64,000 nucleotides of DNA from Medakamo hakoo (taxonomy: Eukaryota > Chlorophyta > Trebouxiophyceae > Coccomyxaceae), in NCBI GenBank assembly GCA_026636295.1, contig CP089455.1:186001-250000 (forward strand), read 5' to 3'. Positions 38,439 to 48,867 of this stretch are shown piece after piece. The notes under the pieces are model-generated. The model had not been told where the DNA came from, ran no database searches, and saw only the letters and a list, made by a program, of their open reading frames with translations. Made by a program: the position numbers and the translations under genes. Position 1 is the stretch's first letter, and the number at the start of each line of letters is the position of its first letter.

Positions 38439-40354
38439 CAGCAAATCGTCGCCGCCGCCGAACAGCGCACGTGTCGACAGGGCGCGCATGGCCCGGTCGT
38501 CCAGCGACCGCAGCCGCCGGGTCGTGGCGTCGTACGGGTCGGACGACCCGCCGCTGCCCGCGGCGCCGCCCCCGCTCCCGCCACAGTCTTCGTCGCCGTC
38601 CACGCCGGCGGGCGGGCGGAGCAAGGCATCCCAGGCTTCCATGAGGAGGGTGGGCTCGTTCGGATCGGGGAGCGGGGCGCCCGGGGCGGAGGGCGGCTCG
38701 GCTTTGGGCGGGGACGCCGCGCGGTGCGGGGGTGGAGGCTGCGCCCGCGCGGCCGCAGGCCGGCCGCAGCCTCCGGCGGACGCGGCAGCCGCGGCCGCAG
38801 CCAGCACCGGGTCGCACGCCGCACACCCGCCCGCGCCGCGGCAGACGATGCAGTCGGACTGGCCGCCGCCGCCGCCGCCGTTACCGTTCCAGGCGACGCT
38901 GGCGGCGCCGCCACCGCGCCCGCGGCCGCTGGAGGTGGCGGTCGCGGTTCCGCTGCCGCGCCCGCGCCCGCTCCCGCTGCCGCCGCCCCCGCTCCGCCCG
39001 GCGCCGCCGCGCGCCCGTTTGGCGGGAGGCGGCGGCGGTGCCAGGGACGGGAAGGCCGGGCCCACGGACGCAGGCGGCGGCGGCGGCATGCCCAGGCTGA
39101 CAGCGCTGTCCCCGCCCGGCCGGGCGGCCGTGGCCACGGCCGGCAGGGCCAAGCCCGCGGCCGCGAGCGTCGCTTGCAGCGACGCGGCGGGCGTGGGGAC
39201 GGCGGGCCCGCCGGCGGCCGTCTGGGCTGTGAGAGCACCAAAGGCGGCCGACGCGGGCAGCGACCCGCCAAAGGCGCGGAGGATGTCCGGCAGGCTGGCA
39301 GGCAGCGGCGGCGGTGGTGGGGCCGCCGCCGCGCCGCCGCCGCCGCCGGCACCGCCACCGCCGACGCCGCCGGCACCGCCAGTGTGCCCGGCCAGCCCGC
39401 GCGCGTACGCCGCCGCCGCGGCTTGAAACACAGCCGCCGACGCGTCCGGTCCAGGCGGCACGCCGCCCATGGCCTGGGCGGCGGCGGTGGCGGCAGCAGC
39501 CGCGGCCATGGCCGCGGCAAAGTTGCCCGGCGGCGGCGGGGGTGGCGCCCCCGGGCCGCCGCCACCACCCACGCCCGGAAACCCTGGCGGCAGGCCGCCC
39601 GCGGTGAATGGCGACGCCGCCGCACCCACCGCCCACGCACCGGGCGGCAGGGCCAAGGCGGTGGGGCCGCCGCCGCCCGGCCCACCAAACCGGCCGGGGA
39701 AGGCGGCCGCCGCGGCCGCCGCGGCCGCCGCGGCCGCCCGGCCGCCGTCCCACTGCGCCGCCAGGCCGCCGCCGCCGCCGCCGCTGTGACCGCCCGCCGC
39801 GGCGGCGGCAGCCCGGCGCTTGGCCTTGCGCCGGGCGTTGTGCGCGTCCAGCTTCTCGCGGCACGACCGCCGCGCGCCCTCGAACGCCGCCAGCGGTTGG
39901 AAGCGGCCGCACTGCTGGCAGAAGCGTTGGACCTGGCCGTCCACCGTCAGCTGGGGGGCTTGCATGTGCTCGGCGCACACGCCGAAGCGGCGGTAGTACG
40001 TGCGCTCGCCGTCGAGCTGGCGGCCGCAGCCGGCGACCTGTTTGTGAGGGGGGGGCGCGGAGGGGGGGGGGGGCGTGCGGTGAGAGGGCGTGCGGGTTGG
40101 TCGTGGGCGCACGTTGGGCGCCGGCCTGCGGCGGCGACGCGGAACGCGGAGCAATGCCTCGACGCCTGGCCTCGGCCGGCAACGTCTCGAGGACGAATGG
40201 TGAGGCGAGAGTGAAGAGGATGGGGGGTGGGGGGTGCGGGTGTTGGGCCGGAAAAAAAAGCGCTTGCCTGCGCGCACGAAGAAAACCAACGCACAATGCA
40301 GACGTGAGACTTGGTGTGGACCCTCGGCCCAGCGAAATCATGGGGGTCGAGCAT
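38100..40354 (-). CDS. SBP-box transcription factor
   Basis: This is a green-lineage DNA-binding protein. Exon 1 (40354-40295, MLDPHDFAGPRVHTKSHVCI) supplies the first zinc-binding Cys, and exon 2 (40037-38100) starts VAGCGRQLDGERTYYRRFGV. The splice restores C-x4-C-x16-C-x2-H exactly, which proves the join; the total is 665 residues. The second finger reads QRFCQQCGRFQPLAAFEGAR, where the usual His ligand (S-R-F-H) is Gln. RRSCREKLDAHNARRKAKRR carries the last Cys and the nuclear localisation signal. The rest is Gly/Ala/Pro-rich with one Cys-rich patch, SDCIVCRGAGGCAACDPVL. Algal relatives include the copper regulator CRR1, but I cannot assign that role. A longer N-terminus with an upstream exon is possible. 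Confidence 0.85.
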
Positions 40355-41112
40355 GAATCCTCCGTTGCGCGCGGGAGGGACCTGTGGGGTGAGGCGGCGG
40401 CACGGGGCGTCAATTTTTTTTCGGGTGGGGCCCAAACACAGTGCGGCGCCGCCGCCGTACGTCGGAATTGCGCGAGGCGGGCGTGAGAAACCGCGGTCGC
40501 GCGGCGCGGGGCACCACCACCAATTGAATCACGCGCGCGGTCGTGAAGCTGCCGCGTCTGCGCCAGCCGCGCGTGCGGGTGGCAGGGGAGGGGGGTGCCT
40601 GGCGGCCCAGCGCCGGGCGTGAGAAGGCGCGCCGTCGTGGCGGACGGGAAATAAGACTCCCACACCTACCTCTCTTGTGCCTGGGAAGGGGGAGGCCTCC
40701 CCGCGCCGGCCGCCGCTGTGCTCGGCCCTCCCTCTCCCGCACGCAGAGAGAGAGAGGGGAGGAGGGCGTCCTCCTCTCGCCCCTCTGTCCTCTGGCGAGG
40801 GGAGGAGTCGAGGGGGGGTGTGAGGGCGGAGGCCGCCCGCTCTGGGTTGGTCGCGCGTGTGGTGAAGCGGAGGCAGGACGGCACTCGCCCCTTTACTCTC
40901 ACGGGGCTCGGCGCACGCAGGCGCCGTCCCCCCACCGCACTCCCGACTCGTGTGCGGGGACACCGGACGCCGGGACCGGACGCCAATGGGCGACCCGCCT
41001 CCCTTCACGGGGCTGGCCAGCCCTCCACCCCGCCCGCCCGTCCTGGTAAGTTGGTGGCGCCACAGGCCGCTCACAGGCCCGCTGCGGACTCTTTAGTAAA
41101 ACACGCGAGCGC
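40355..41112. promoter_or_regulatory. Divergent intergenic region between SBP and NUFIP1-like genes
   Basis: The 758 bp hold two promoters and possibly an upstream exon of either gene. There is an ATG at 40986 followed by 19 codons and a strong GTAAGT donor at 41046, but its phase does not match the NUFIP1-like exon at 41224 directly. GA/CT-rich tracts lie near 40745-40840. Confidence 0.4.
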
Positions 41113-42563
41113 ATGCATTCCGCGCGCCAGCCGCCCGTCTCACGTACCCCGCACCCCGCCCAAACGCCCATGCACGCGCACCCCAGCACCCTCCGTCGGC
41201 CTACGCACACGCCTCGCCCTCAGGCTGGACGGGCGGACACGGTGGCGGCGGAGGCGGGCCGGCGAACCCGGGCGCGTGGGCCGGCGGCCACCAACCTGGC
41301 CCCCCAAGCTGGCAACACCAACATCGCGGCGGCCGCCACCACCAGCAGCAGCCCCACCCCTCCCCGCCCGGCGGCGGCGCCTGGGCAGGAGGTGGTGGCC
41401 GCGGCGGCGGCGGCGGCCGTGGCCGCGGCCGCGGTGGCCGCGGCGGACGCGGTCGAGGCCGCCACGACGCCCGCCACTCCTCCGCCTTCACCGGCGCCAA
41501 GCGCCCGCACGACGGCGGCGGCTTTCACGCGCCTGCGTCCCCGGCCAAAGCCGCTCGGGCGGCGGAGGGGGGTGGTGGGAGTGGTGAAGGCGGCGGCGGC
41601 GGCGGTGGTGCTGCCGGACCGGCCGCCCCGCCGCCGCCGCCGCCGCGCCGCCCGCCCACCGCCGCCGAGGTGGAGGAAGCGGAACGGTGGCGGGCCGCCC
41701 GCCGCCGGCACTGGCCGTCCGCCGCTGTCGTCGCGGCCAAGACAGCAGGCGGTGACGGCGGTGCTGACGCGCACGACGCGGCGGCCGGCCCGGCCGGGCT
41801 GGCGGCCGTGCTGGCGGCCCAGCGTGCGCTCGGCGTCGCGCACATCGCCGGCACGGCGGACGACGATGGAGACCGGTCGTACGGGCGTGGGCGTGGACGC
41901 GGGCGCGGTGGTGGTGGCCGTGGAGGCGGTGGGCGGTTCGAGCGCGGCCGCGGCCGTGGGCGCGGGCGGGGAGGGCGGTGGGAGAGCGGCGGCGGTCGTG
42001 GAGGCGAGGGCGCAGAACCCGCCGACGGCGCCGCCGCCGCCGCCACCCTGCCCGGCCTCCTGGCCGCGTACGGGTCAGACGACGAGGGCACAGGCGAGGG
42101 CGCCACCACGCCTGCCCGCCCACCCGGCCCGGGCCGCGGCCGTGGTCGTGGCGGTCGCGGCCCCACCGCCGCCGCCGGCCGCGCGCCCGGCCGACCACCG
42201 CCACCCGCGCCATCCACCCGCCCGCGCCGACCCAACATCATGGCGGCGCTAGTCGACCGGGACGCCCGCCGGGCCAAGTCCCTGGTCGTCCAAGCCCTGG
42301 CGTTCTTTGCGGCCAATGGGTGGAGCCTTGACGGGAAAAAGGCGCTGGTTTACCCGGAGGGCGTCGGTGGGGGCGCCGCTGCCGCCGCGCTGGCGCCGCC
42401 TGTGGTGGCTGCTGCTGAGGACGAGGACGAAGACGAAGAAACAGAAGAAGACAGCAGCAGTGCGGAGGAAGAGGGAGGCGAGGGCAGCGAGGGGCAGTCA
42501 CACCCAGGCGCGTCGGGCGGTGAGGTTGGGGTCGAGGAAGAAGACGAGGACGACGAAGAATGA
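41113..42563 (+). CDS. NUFIP1-like RGG-box RNA-binding protein
   Basis: NUFIP1 helps assemble box C/D snoRNPs and shuttles with ribosomes. The main exon 41224-42563 starts in phase 1. The best visible first exon is 41113-41143 (MHSARQPPVS), but its donor is weak, so the 5' end is provisional; the total would be about 456 residues. EVEEAERWRAARRRHWPSAA matches the NUFIP1 core (W-x-EERRKNxPT). RPNIMAALVDRDARRAKSLV and VQALAFFAANGW match the conserved C-terminal helix block. Two RGG-rich regions flank the core. The C-terminus is acidic with an EDEDEDEE-type run. The C2H2 finger found in many NUFIP proteins is not evident. Confidence 0.7.
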
Positions 42564-42787
42564 GACCGCGCCCCGCGCCCGCTTTCCTGTGTTGTGCAAG
42601 GACGCTGACAGACGAGTAGAAAGAGATTCAGCGGCGCGCGCGGGTGAATGGCACATGCCATCCACCCGCGACTCTGTTTACACACAACACACACACATTC
42701 TCCCATCCCACTCTACAACAAAGAATCTCAGAACAACCCAACCAGAGGCCGGAGGCACCCCGGCACACACAAAGAATCGGAAATCAA

Positions 42788-45700
42788 TCAACCAGCCTCC
42801 AAGTCAAAGCTGGCTGGCTCCAGCCCGTCCGCGTGCCGCTCCCACAGCCGGTGCAACAGGCGCTCGAAATCCCGCACCCAGCCGGGCGTGTCGAACAGCG
42901 CGCACGTCGTCCGCCCGGCCCGCAGGCGGGCCGCCAGCGCGGTGCGGCACCCGCCGGCGTCGTTCCCCAACGCCACGGCCTTGGCTTCATAGTCCGCCCA
43001 GTCCGACGCGATCATGGCGTCGCCACAGCCCGTCGCCGCGCAGAGGGAGGCGGCCACGCGGGCGGCCATGCGATCGCCCGGCAGGGTGACGACCGGCACG
43101 CCCGCCCACAGGACGTCGCACGCGGTCGTGTGCGCGTTGACGAGGGGCGTGTCGAGCACGACGTCCGCCAGCCCGCACCGGCGGACGTGGTCGGCCTTGG
43201 GGGCGACGTCCGTGAAGATGAGGCGGGCGGGGTCGACGCCCGCGCCCGTGGCCGCGAGCGCGGCCCGCAGCCGGGCCTCCCCCGACGGCGGGAAGCGGAG
43301 CAGCCACAGCACGGAGCCGGGCACGCGGGCCAGGATGCGGGCCCAGGCGGCGAGCGTCGGCGGGTCGATTTTGTACAGCTGGTTGGGCGAGGCGAAGACG
43401 CAGGCCGGGCGGGGCGGCAGGCCGAGCGCGGCCCGCGTCGGGCGGGCCATGGCGCCGGCCGCGGCGGCGACGCCGGGCGGCACGGCCGGCCCCGCCCCAC
43501 CGTCGCCCACCCCCGTCCCGCCATCCGTCCAGTCGCCAACCAGCAGCTCAGGGTGGGCGGCCGCGTAGTCGTTGACGAAGTAGCAGCGCGGCAGGCGGGC
43601 CAGGGCTTCGTCGTACCAGCCCGCCGCCTCGGCCGCGGGCGGGGACGTCACGCCGTCGGTGATCAGCCACGGCGTGAACGCCCGGGCGCCGAGCGTGTCG
43701 GGGAAGCCCATGTACGCGGCCTGGACGGGGGCGGGGCGCAGGGCAAACACCTCCGTCCGCGCCCCCTTCGTGTACCCGTTCAAGTCGATGGCGACGTGGC
43801 AGCCCGACGCGGAGATCGCCGCCGCGAGCGCGCCGGGCGGCCAGGCCGACGCGTCGGTGAAATGCTCAGCCTCGGCCTCGAACCGGGCCCGCCAGGGCGA
43901 GCCGTCGGGCGGGGACGTCGCGTACCAGTGCGCTTCGACGCGGCCGCCGGACCGGAGCAGGCCGGGCACGGACGCCATCAGGTGGGATAGCGGGTGGTTG
44001 CCAAGGTCGGAGGAGACAAACGCAACTTTCAAGCGGGCGCCGGGCGGGAGGCGGGCGCGCCGAGGGTGGGGCAGGGCCGGACCGGCGCCCTCCGGCAGGG
44101 CTGCCGCCGCCGCGGCGGCCGCCCGGCCGTACGCGGCCGCCAAGCCCCTGACCAGGCCGGGCGGCCAGGCGTACGCCATGGCGTGGAACGGCTGGACGGG
44201 CGGCAGGCGGCCGGCCGCGAGGTCGGCCGCGACCAGGGCCGCGAGCTCGCGCGCCAGGCCGTCCCGGTCGCCGCCCCACTCGCACACGCACTGGAGCGCG
44301 TGGACGAGCTGGGCCAGGGCGTCGCCCCAGCCCGGGCGCAGGGCCAGGGCGGACCGGTAGGCGCCCGCCGCCTCGTCGTGGCGGCCGCCGTCCTTCAGCG
44401 CCGCGCCCAGGTTGGCGTGCGCTTCGGGGCAGGCCGGCTGGAGCGCGGCCGCGTGCGCGTAGCAGGCCGCCGCCTCCGCCGACCGGCCCAGAGACCGCAG
44501 CGCGCCGCCCATGTTGGTGTAGGCGGCCGCCAAACTGGCGGCGCCGGCGGCGGCGGCTTGGGCGGCGGCGGCCGCGGCTTGGGCGGCGGCGGCGGGCAGG
44601 GGCGGGTGCACCACCGCCGCCGGCGGCGGCGGCGGCAGGACGAGGCCCGACGGCTGGGCCGCCCAGCCCGCGTGCACGACGGGTGGCGTGAGGCCCACGC
44701 CGTAAAATGTGGTCGCACCCGCGGCTCTGCCCGCGTGGCCGACCGCGAGCGCGGGTGGGAGCGGCGCAGCCAGCGCCGCCGCCGCCGCGGCCGCCGCGTC
44801 GGCTTCGGCATGGCGCCCACACGCGCGCAGGGCCGTCGCCAGGCCCGCGCGGGCGGTCGGGTCGCCTGGCGCAGCAGCGACCGCGGCGCCGTACGCGGCC
44901 GCCGCGCCGGGAGCGTCCCCGGTGGCCGCCGCGGCCGCGCCCAGGCCACGCAACGCGCGCGGGTGGGCGGGGGAGGCGGCGAGCGCGCGGGCGTACGCCG
45001 CGGCCGCGTCGGCTGGCCGGCCCAGGCCCATGAGCAGGTCGCCCAAGTGGGCGGCGACCTCCGGTTCGGCCGGGCCCAGGGCCGCCGCGGCGGCGGCGGC
45101 GCACTGCGCGGCCGGGCCTGGCGCGCCACCGGCAGCCAGGGCGGACGCCAGGTTGGCCAGGGCGCCCGGGAAGGCGGGGCGCAGGCGCAGGGCGGCGGCG
45201 TAGCACAGGACAGCCAAGTCCAGGCGGCCGAGGCCGCGCAGGCCGTCGGCCAGCGTCGCGTGCGCTTCGGGGGCGCCCGGCGCGGCCGCGAGGGCTGCGT
45301 CCCCGAACGCCACGCACCCGTCGTAGTGGCCCAACGAATAACAGGCCGCGCCCGCCAGGAGGGCGGCATCGGGGCGGCCTGGCGCCGCCGCGGCAGCGGG
45401 CGCCGCCGCGGCGAGCGCGGCGGCGTAGTCGCCCGCCGCGTACGCCGCGCGCGCTGTGGCGAGCGCGGCGTCGACGGCCGCCGACGTTGCCGGGTCGGGG
45501 GGTGGGGGTGGGACGACGTGCGGCGGCGGCGGCGCTCCTGCGGGAGACAGCACCAGTGGTGACAGTGCCGCCGCCGCCGCCGCACTCACGCCAGCCCAGG
45601 GCGTGGGCAGCGGCGGCGGTGGCACGCCTGCCGAGGGCGTCAGTGGAGGCGCGGGAGGGACGACGACGGCGGCCGCGCTGGCTGCGGCGGCTGCGACGGC

Positions 45701-46084
45701 CGCGGCGGCGGCGGCCGCCGCCGCCGCGGCCGTCACAGCCGGCGGCGGGGGCAGGGCGGCCGCCGGGAAGGGGCTCATGGACCAGGACGGCGGCGTGAGG
45801 CCTGGGCGGGGGAGGTCGATGGATGGGATGGGATCCGGATGGATGGACCAGAGCGCGTGAGAGACAGGCGACCCGGGGTGTTGCTTTGGCGGGGGACGCC
45901 CTCCCACGCCCGATCGGATCGCACAACCCCCATCCCACCAACCAGCCAGGCACGCACCGGGTGTCGCCCAACCCGCAGGTAACTGTGCGGCAGCGGGCAG
46001 GCCCGGCACGATGCCGGCGCTGGCCGACGAAGGAGCGGGCGCATCGACGCGCGGCGCGCCGCCGTCGGGCAGGGCCGCCGCCAT
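42788..46084 (-). CDS. SECRET AGENT-type O-GlcNAc transferase (TPR, GT41)
   Basis: It adds GlcNAc (or fucose in the SPINDLY branch) to Ser/Thr of nuclear and cytosolic proteins. Exons are 46084-45958 and 45801-42788, joined G|GC, giving 1046 residues. The N-terminus is low-complexity Ala/Pro. About ten TPRs cover residues roughly 170-640, for example CYSLGHYDGCVAFGDAALAA and EAHANLGAALKDGGRHDEAA. The catalytic part contains LKVAFVSSDLGNHPLSHLMA, HVAIDLNGYTKGARTEVFAL, RPAPVQAAYMGFPDTLGA, VFASPNQLYKIDPPTLAAWA and NAHTTACDVLWAGVPVVTLP with the Lys/His UDP site. SEC versus SPY cannot be settled by eye; the YMGFPDTLG and DVLWAGVPVVTLP blocks fit the OGT/SEC pattern. Confidence 0.88.
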   Translation of the reverse strand: MAAALPDGGAPRVDAPAPSSASAGIVPGLPAAAQLPAGWATPGACLAGWWDGGCAIRSGVGGRPPPKQHPGSPVSHALWSIHPDPIPSIDLPRPGLTPPSWSMSPFPAAALPPPPAVTAAAAAAAAAAAVAAAAASAAAVVVPPAPPLTPSAGVPPPPLPTPWAGVSAAAAAALSPLVLSPAGAPPPPHVVPPPPPDPATSAAVDAALATARAAYAAGDYAAALAAAAPAAAAAPGRPDAALLAGAACYSLGHYDGCVAFGDAALAAAPGAPEAHATLADGLRGLGRLDLAVLCYAAALRLRPAFPGALANLASALAAGGAPGPAAQCAAAAAAALGPAEPEVAAHLGDLLMGLGRPADAAAAYARALAASPAHPRALRGLGAAAAATGDAPGAAAAYGAAVAAAPGDPTARAGLATALRACGRHAEADAAAAAAAALAAPLPPALAVGHAGRAAGATTFYGVGLTPPVVHAGWAAQPSGLVLPPPPPAAVVHPPLPAAAAQAAAAAAQAAAAGAASLAAAYTNMGGALRSLGRSAEAAACYAHAAALQPACPEAHANLGAALKDGGRHDEAAGAYRSALALRPGWGDALAQLVHALQCVCEWGGDRDGLARELAALVAADLAAGRLPPVQPFHAMAYAWPPGLVRGLAAAYGRAAAAAAAALPEGAGPALPHPRRARLPPGARLKVAFVSSDLGNHPLSHLMASVPGLLRSGGRVEAHWYATSPPDGSPWRARFEAEAEHFTDASAWPPGALAAAISASGCHVAIDLNGYTKGARTEVFALRPAPVQAAYMGFPDTLGARAFTPWLITDGVTSPPAAEAAGWYDEALARLPRCYFVNDYAAAHPELLVGDWTDGGTGVGDGGAGPAVPPGVAAAAGAMARPTRAALGLPPRPACVFASPNQLYKIDPPTLAAWARILARVPGSVLWLLRFPPSGEARLRAALAATGAGVDPARLIFTDVAPKADHVRRCGLADVVLDTPLVNAHTTACDVLWAGVPVVTLPGDRMAARVAASLCAATGCGDAMIASDWADYEAKAVALGNDAGGCRTALAARLRAGRTTCALFDTPGWVRDFERLLHRLWERHADGLEPASFDLEAG

Positions 46085-46265
46085 TGTGTCGGGCAGCGGC
46101 AACCCTCGGCAAGTCAGGTGGGGACGGTCACGCCCGCGGGCTGGACTCGCGCATCGCGTGGAGGGTGTGGGTCATTCCCCGGAGGGACCGGTGCGCGCCG
46201 CGCGGGGGCCGCCGCGCGAGGAAAGGACCAAACAGTGCTGTCGCCCGCGCTAGCCTCTCTCTCTT

Positions 46266-48467
46266 TCAACCACCCCCCTCCTCCTCCTCCTCCTCCTCCA
46301 CCTCCCCGCTCACGTCCCCGCCCTCCTCGTCGTCCACGGCCACGCCCAGCCCCGCGCCAGGCGCCCGCCGAGGCCAGGACGTCACACCCAACCCCCACTC
46401 TGACCGGTCCAGCCCGGCCGCCGACGCGACGACGGATCCGATGTCCACGCCCTGCGCGAGCGCGGGCTCGTGGCCGTCGGCAATGAGGGCGCCCGCCCAC
46501 CGGGACGCCGCCCGCACGACGCGCAGGGCCGGCCGGCCGGGCGGACCGCTGTCTGCCCACTCTTCCAGTGTGAGCTGGAGCGTCACGCCGACCGTGACGT
46601 GGCTGCCATCCCGCCACGCGCCGCCTGCGTCCGCCGGCGGCGTGGGGTCGAACGCTGGTGGGGGGTGGTCGCCGTCCGCGGGTGCCGCCGCCGCCGCCGC
46701 CTCGCCCTCCTCCTTTTGCTTTCGGGACACAGGACGTGGGCCCTTGGGCTTCAGGCCGGCGGGAGTTAAAGCGGCCAGGGCGTCGAAAGCCGGCGGCTGC
46801 ACGGTCGGCGCCGACCGGCGGAAGGGAGCGCGGCGCGCGGGGGGCGGGGCGGTCGCCGTCCGTCGCCGGACGGGCCACACTACGACCCGGCGCAGGCCAC
46901 CGCTCACAGCCACGTCCACGACCGTAGGCGCCGCAGGGCGGGTCGAAAGGACGGCAGGAGGCGCCAGGACGGCCGCGGGCGGGCGGCCGGGCGGGGCGGG
47001 CACCGCCCCCCTCGCCCGCCACCCCTCCACCGCCGCGGTCACGGCCCAGCCCGGCGGTGGTACGGCTCCCACGCCCGGTGGCAGGGCACCTGCCGTCACA
47101 CCACTCGCTGGCCGCCATTTCGTTGGAGGCGGCGACGCGCGGGCGGCCGCCCTGCGGGCGGCTGCGACGGCCGCGCGCGCGGCTGCCAGCCCAGGCGCTG
47201 CAGCCACCGCCGCCGCCCGCGCCTCCTCTCGCCGCGCCGCGTGCACGGGCGGGCAGTGGCCAGGGTCCGCGACAAAGGCCGCCACGCGGTGGAGGACGGG
47301 CGTGGACGGAGGCTGCGGGGGAGGGGGCGGACCAGGAGGCTCCGCCGCCGCCTGCCCCCCTCCCCCACCGCCAGCCGCCGCCTGCCCCCGCCTCCTCCAC
47401 GCCCCGCCCGGCGCCGCGGTCAGCCAGGCCGGGGACGGGACGTGCAGGTAGAAGTCCGCGACGACGGTGAAGGCGGGCGACGACGGGTCCGCCCGCCCCG
47501 CGTCCACGCGCATCCAGGCGGCCGCGCCCTCCACCCGCACGCGCGACCGGCCGAGCGCGGCCCACAGGGCCGCCCAGCCGGCCGCGCCCACGCCCGCGGC
47601 CAGCTCGTCGGACCAGGCCATCCAGGTGGACGGGTCGTCAGGGTCGTCGGCACACCCCAGGAAACCGGCGGCGTCCAGGAAGGACGGCAGGCGGGCCGCG
47701 TCGCCCGTCAACAGGCCGCGGCGGAGGAGGAGGAGCGCTCGGTGCGCGGCGGACGCGCCCGCCTCTGCCCGGGCGTCCGCGTGCGGGGCGGGCCGCACGC
47801 CGCTGAATTCCTTCAAGCCGGCGGCCTCGGCCACCTCAGCCGCCCGGGCCAGGCGCCGCCTCCACTCAGCGGGCGGAGGGCCGCCGCGCGGGGCGCCGGC
47901 CCCGCTCCCAGCAGTCAGGCGGGCGCGCAACGCCTCCCCACTCTCGGCGGGCCCGCCCCACACCTCCTCCCGCGGGTCGGTGACGCCCCAGCCGGGTCCG
48001 GTGTGGCCTTCCAGCACCGCCAAAAACGCCGCCAGGTCCCGCTCCTTCTCCTCTTTGGACGGTCGCCGCCCACCAGCCGCTTCGACCGCGGCCGGCGCCG
48101 CCGCGCCCCTGCCCGGCGCCTGAGGCGGGCGCTCCGTCCCCGCCACCGCGGCTTCCACTGCCCGGCGCTCCCGCCGGGGGAGGGCTTGGCCATCCAAGGC
48201 AACGCGTGCGAGGTCGGCGTCGATTTTCGCCCGCAGCCGGCGCAGGCGGGCGGCCCGGGACGCGAGGCTGCTGGATGAGGGTGGAGGGGGTCGTTGCTGT
48301 CGCGGCCGATGGGCGGCGCCGTCGCCGTCGGCGCTCTTTCCTCCGTCGCCGCCGCCCGCCGACACCCTGAATTTAAGGTGCCCTGGACCGCCTCGCCGCG
48401 ATTGGCCCACGGCATCGGGCGGGCGGGGCGGCGGCCGGGCGGAGGCCGGCCGGCGGAGCGCGTGCAT
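46266..48467 (-). CDS. Unrecognised 733-residue protein, possibly plastid-targeted
   Basis: A single long exon starts at the ATG MHALRRPASARPPPRPPDAV (an upstream in-frame start at 48509 also exists). The Arg/Ala/Pro leader is transit-like. A charged helical region follows (SSSLASRAARLRRLRAKIDA). The least biased segment, residues about 150-420, includes KERDLAAFLAVLEGHTGPGW, LLLLRRGLLTGDAARLPSFL, WMAWSDELAAGVGAAGWAAL and PAFTVVADFYLHVPSPAWLT, which looks like a real fold. A second ordered patch near the C-terminus is SHVTVGVTLQLTLEEWADSG followed by an acidic poly-Glu tail. I know no family with these blocks. A lineage-specific gene is likely. Confidence 0.6.
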   Translation of the reverse strand: MHALRRPASARPPPRPPDAVGQSRRGGPGHLKFRVSAGGGDGGKSADGDGAAHRPRQQRPPPPSSSSLASRAARLRRLRAKIDADLARVALDGQALPRRERRAVEAAVAGTERPPQAPGRGAAAPAAVEAAGGRRPSKEEKERDLAAFLAVLEGHTGPGWGVTDPREEVWGGPAESGEALRARLTAGSGAGAPRGGPPPAEWRRRLARAAEVAEAAGLKEFSGVRPAPHADARAEAGASAAHRALLLLRRGLLTGDAARLPSFLDAAGFLGCADDPDDPSTWMAWSDELAAGVGAAGWAALWAALGRSRVRVEGAAAWMRVDAGRADPSSPAFTVVADFYLHVPSPAWLTAAPGGAWRRRGQAAAGGGGGGQAAAEPPGPPPPPQPPSTPVLHRVAAFVADPGHCPPVHAARREEARAAAVAAAPGLAAARAAVAAARRAAARASPPPTKWRPASGVTAGALPPGVGAVPPPGWAVTAAVEGWRARGAVPAPPGRPPAAVLAPPAVLSTRPAAPTVVDVAVSGGLRRVVVWPVRRRTATAPPPARRAPFRRSAPTVQPPAFDALAALTPAGLKPKGPRPVSRKQKEEGEAAAAAAPADGDHPPPAFDPTPPADAGGAWRDGSHVTVGVTLQLTLEEWADSGPPGRPALRVVRAASRWAGALIADGHEPALAQGVDIGSVVASAAGLDRSEWGLGVTSWPRRAPGAGLGVAVDDEEGGDVSGEVEEEEEEEGGG

Positions 48468-48867
48468 GCGTTTTCCACGAGCCGAACGCTGCTCTAGCCG
48501 CGGCTTCAACCTGCCGGAGCTCTCTCTAGAGGTGAAAAAAAGAAAGACAGCCGTGCCGGCCCTTTACAAAACGCAAAAAAAGTCACACCCATCCACGCCG
48601 CAGGGCTGCTTGGCATCGCACACCGTGCGATGCAGCAGCGCGGCAGGGGTGTTTGTTCCTATCCATCTCTCTCTCTCGCCGCGTTTTTATGGTTGTTACG
48701 ATTTTTTTCCTAAACAAAGACAAACAACGGGGGGAATATTGCGCGCGCCATTCGACCTAGCGCAAAAAAAGGGGTCGTCGCGCTCACCAACGATCCTGAC
48801 CAAATACATGGAAAAAAGTGTGGGGGGAAAGAAGAAGACAGACAAGGAAAAAGAATGAGTCGCGCGC
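48468..48867. other. Tandem intergenic region, no gene seen
   Basis: The 400 bp lie between the stop of the ELF3-like gene and the start of the 733-residue gene, both minus. A comparatively A-rich patch lies at 48690-48860 and a CT run near 48665. It is presumed 3' UTR and promoter. Confidence 0.5.
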
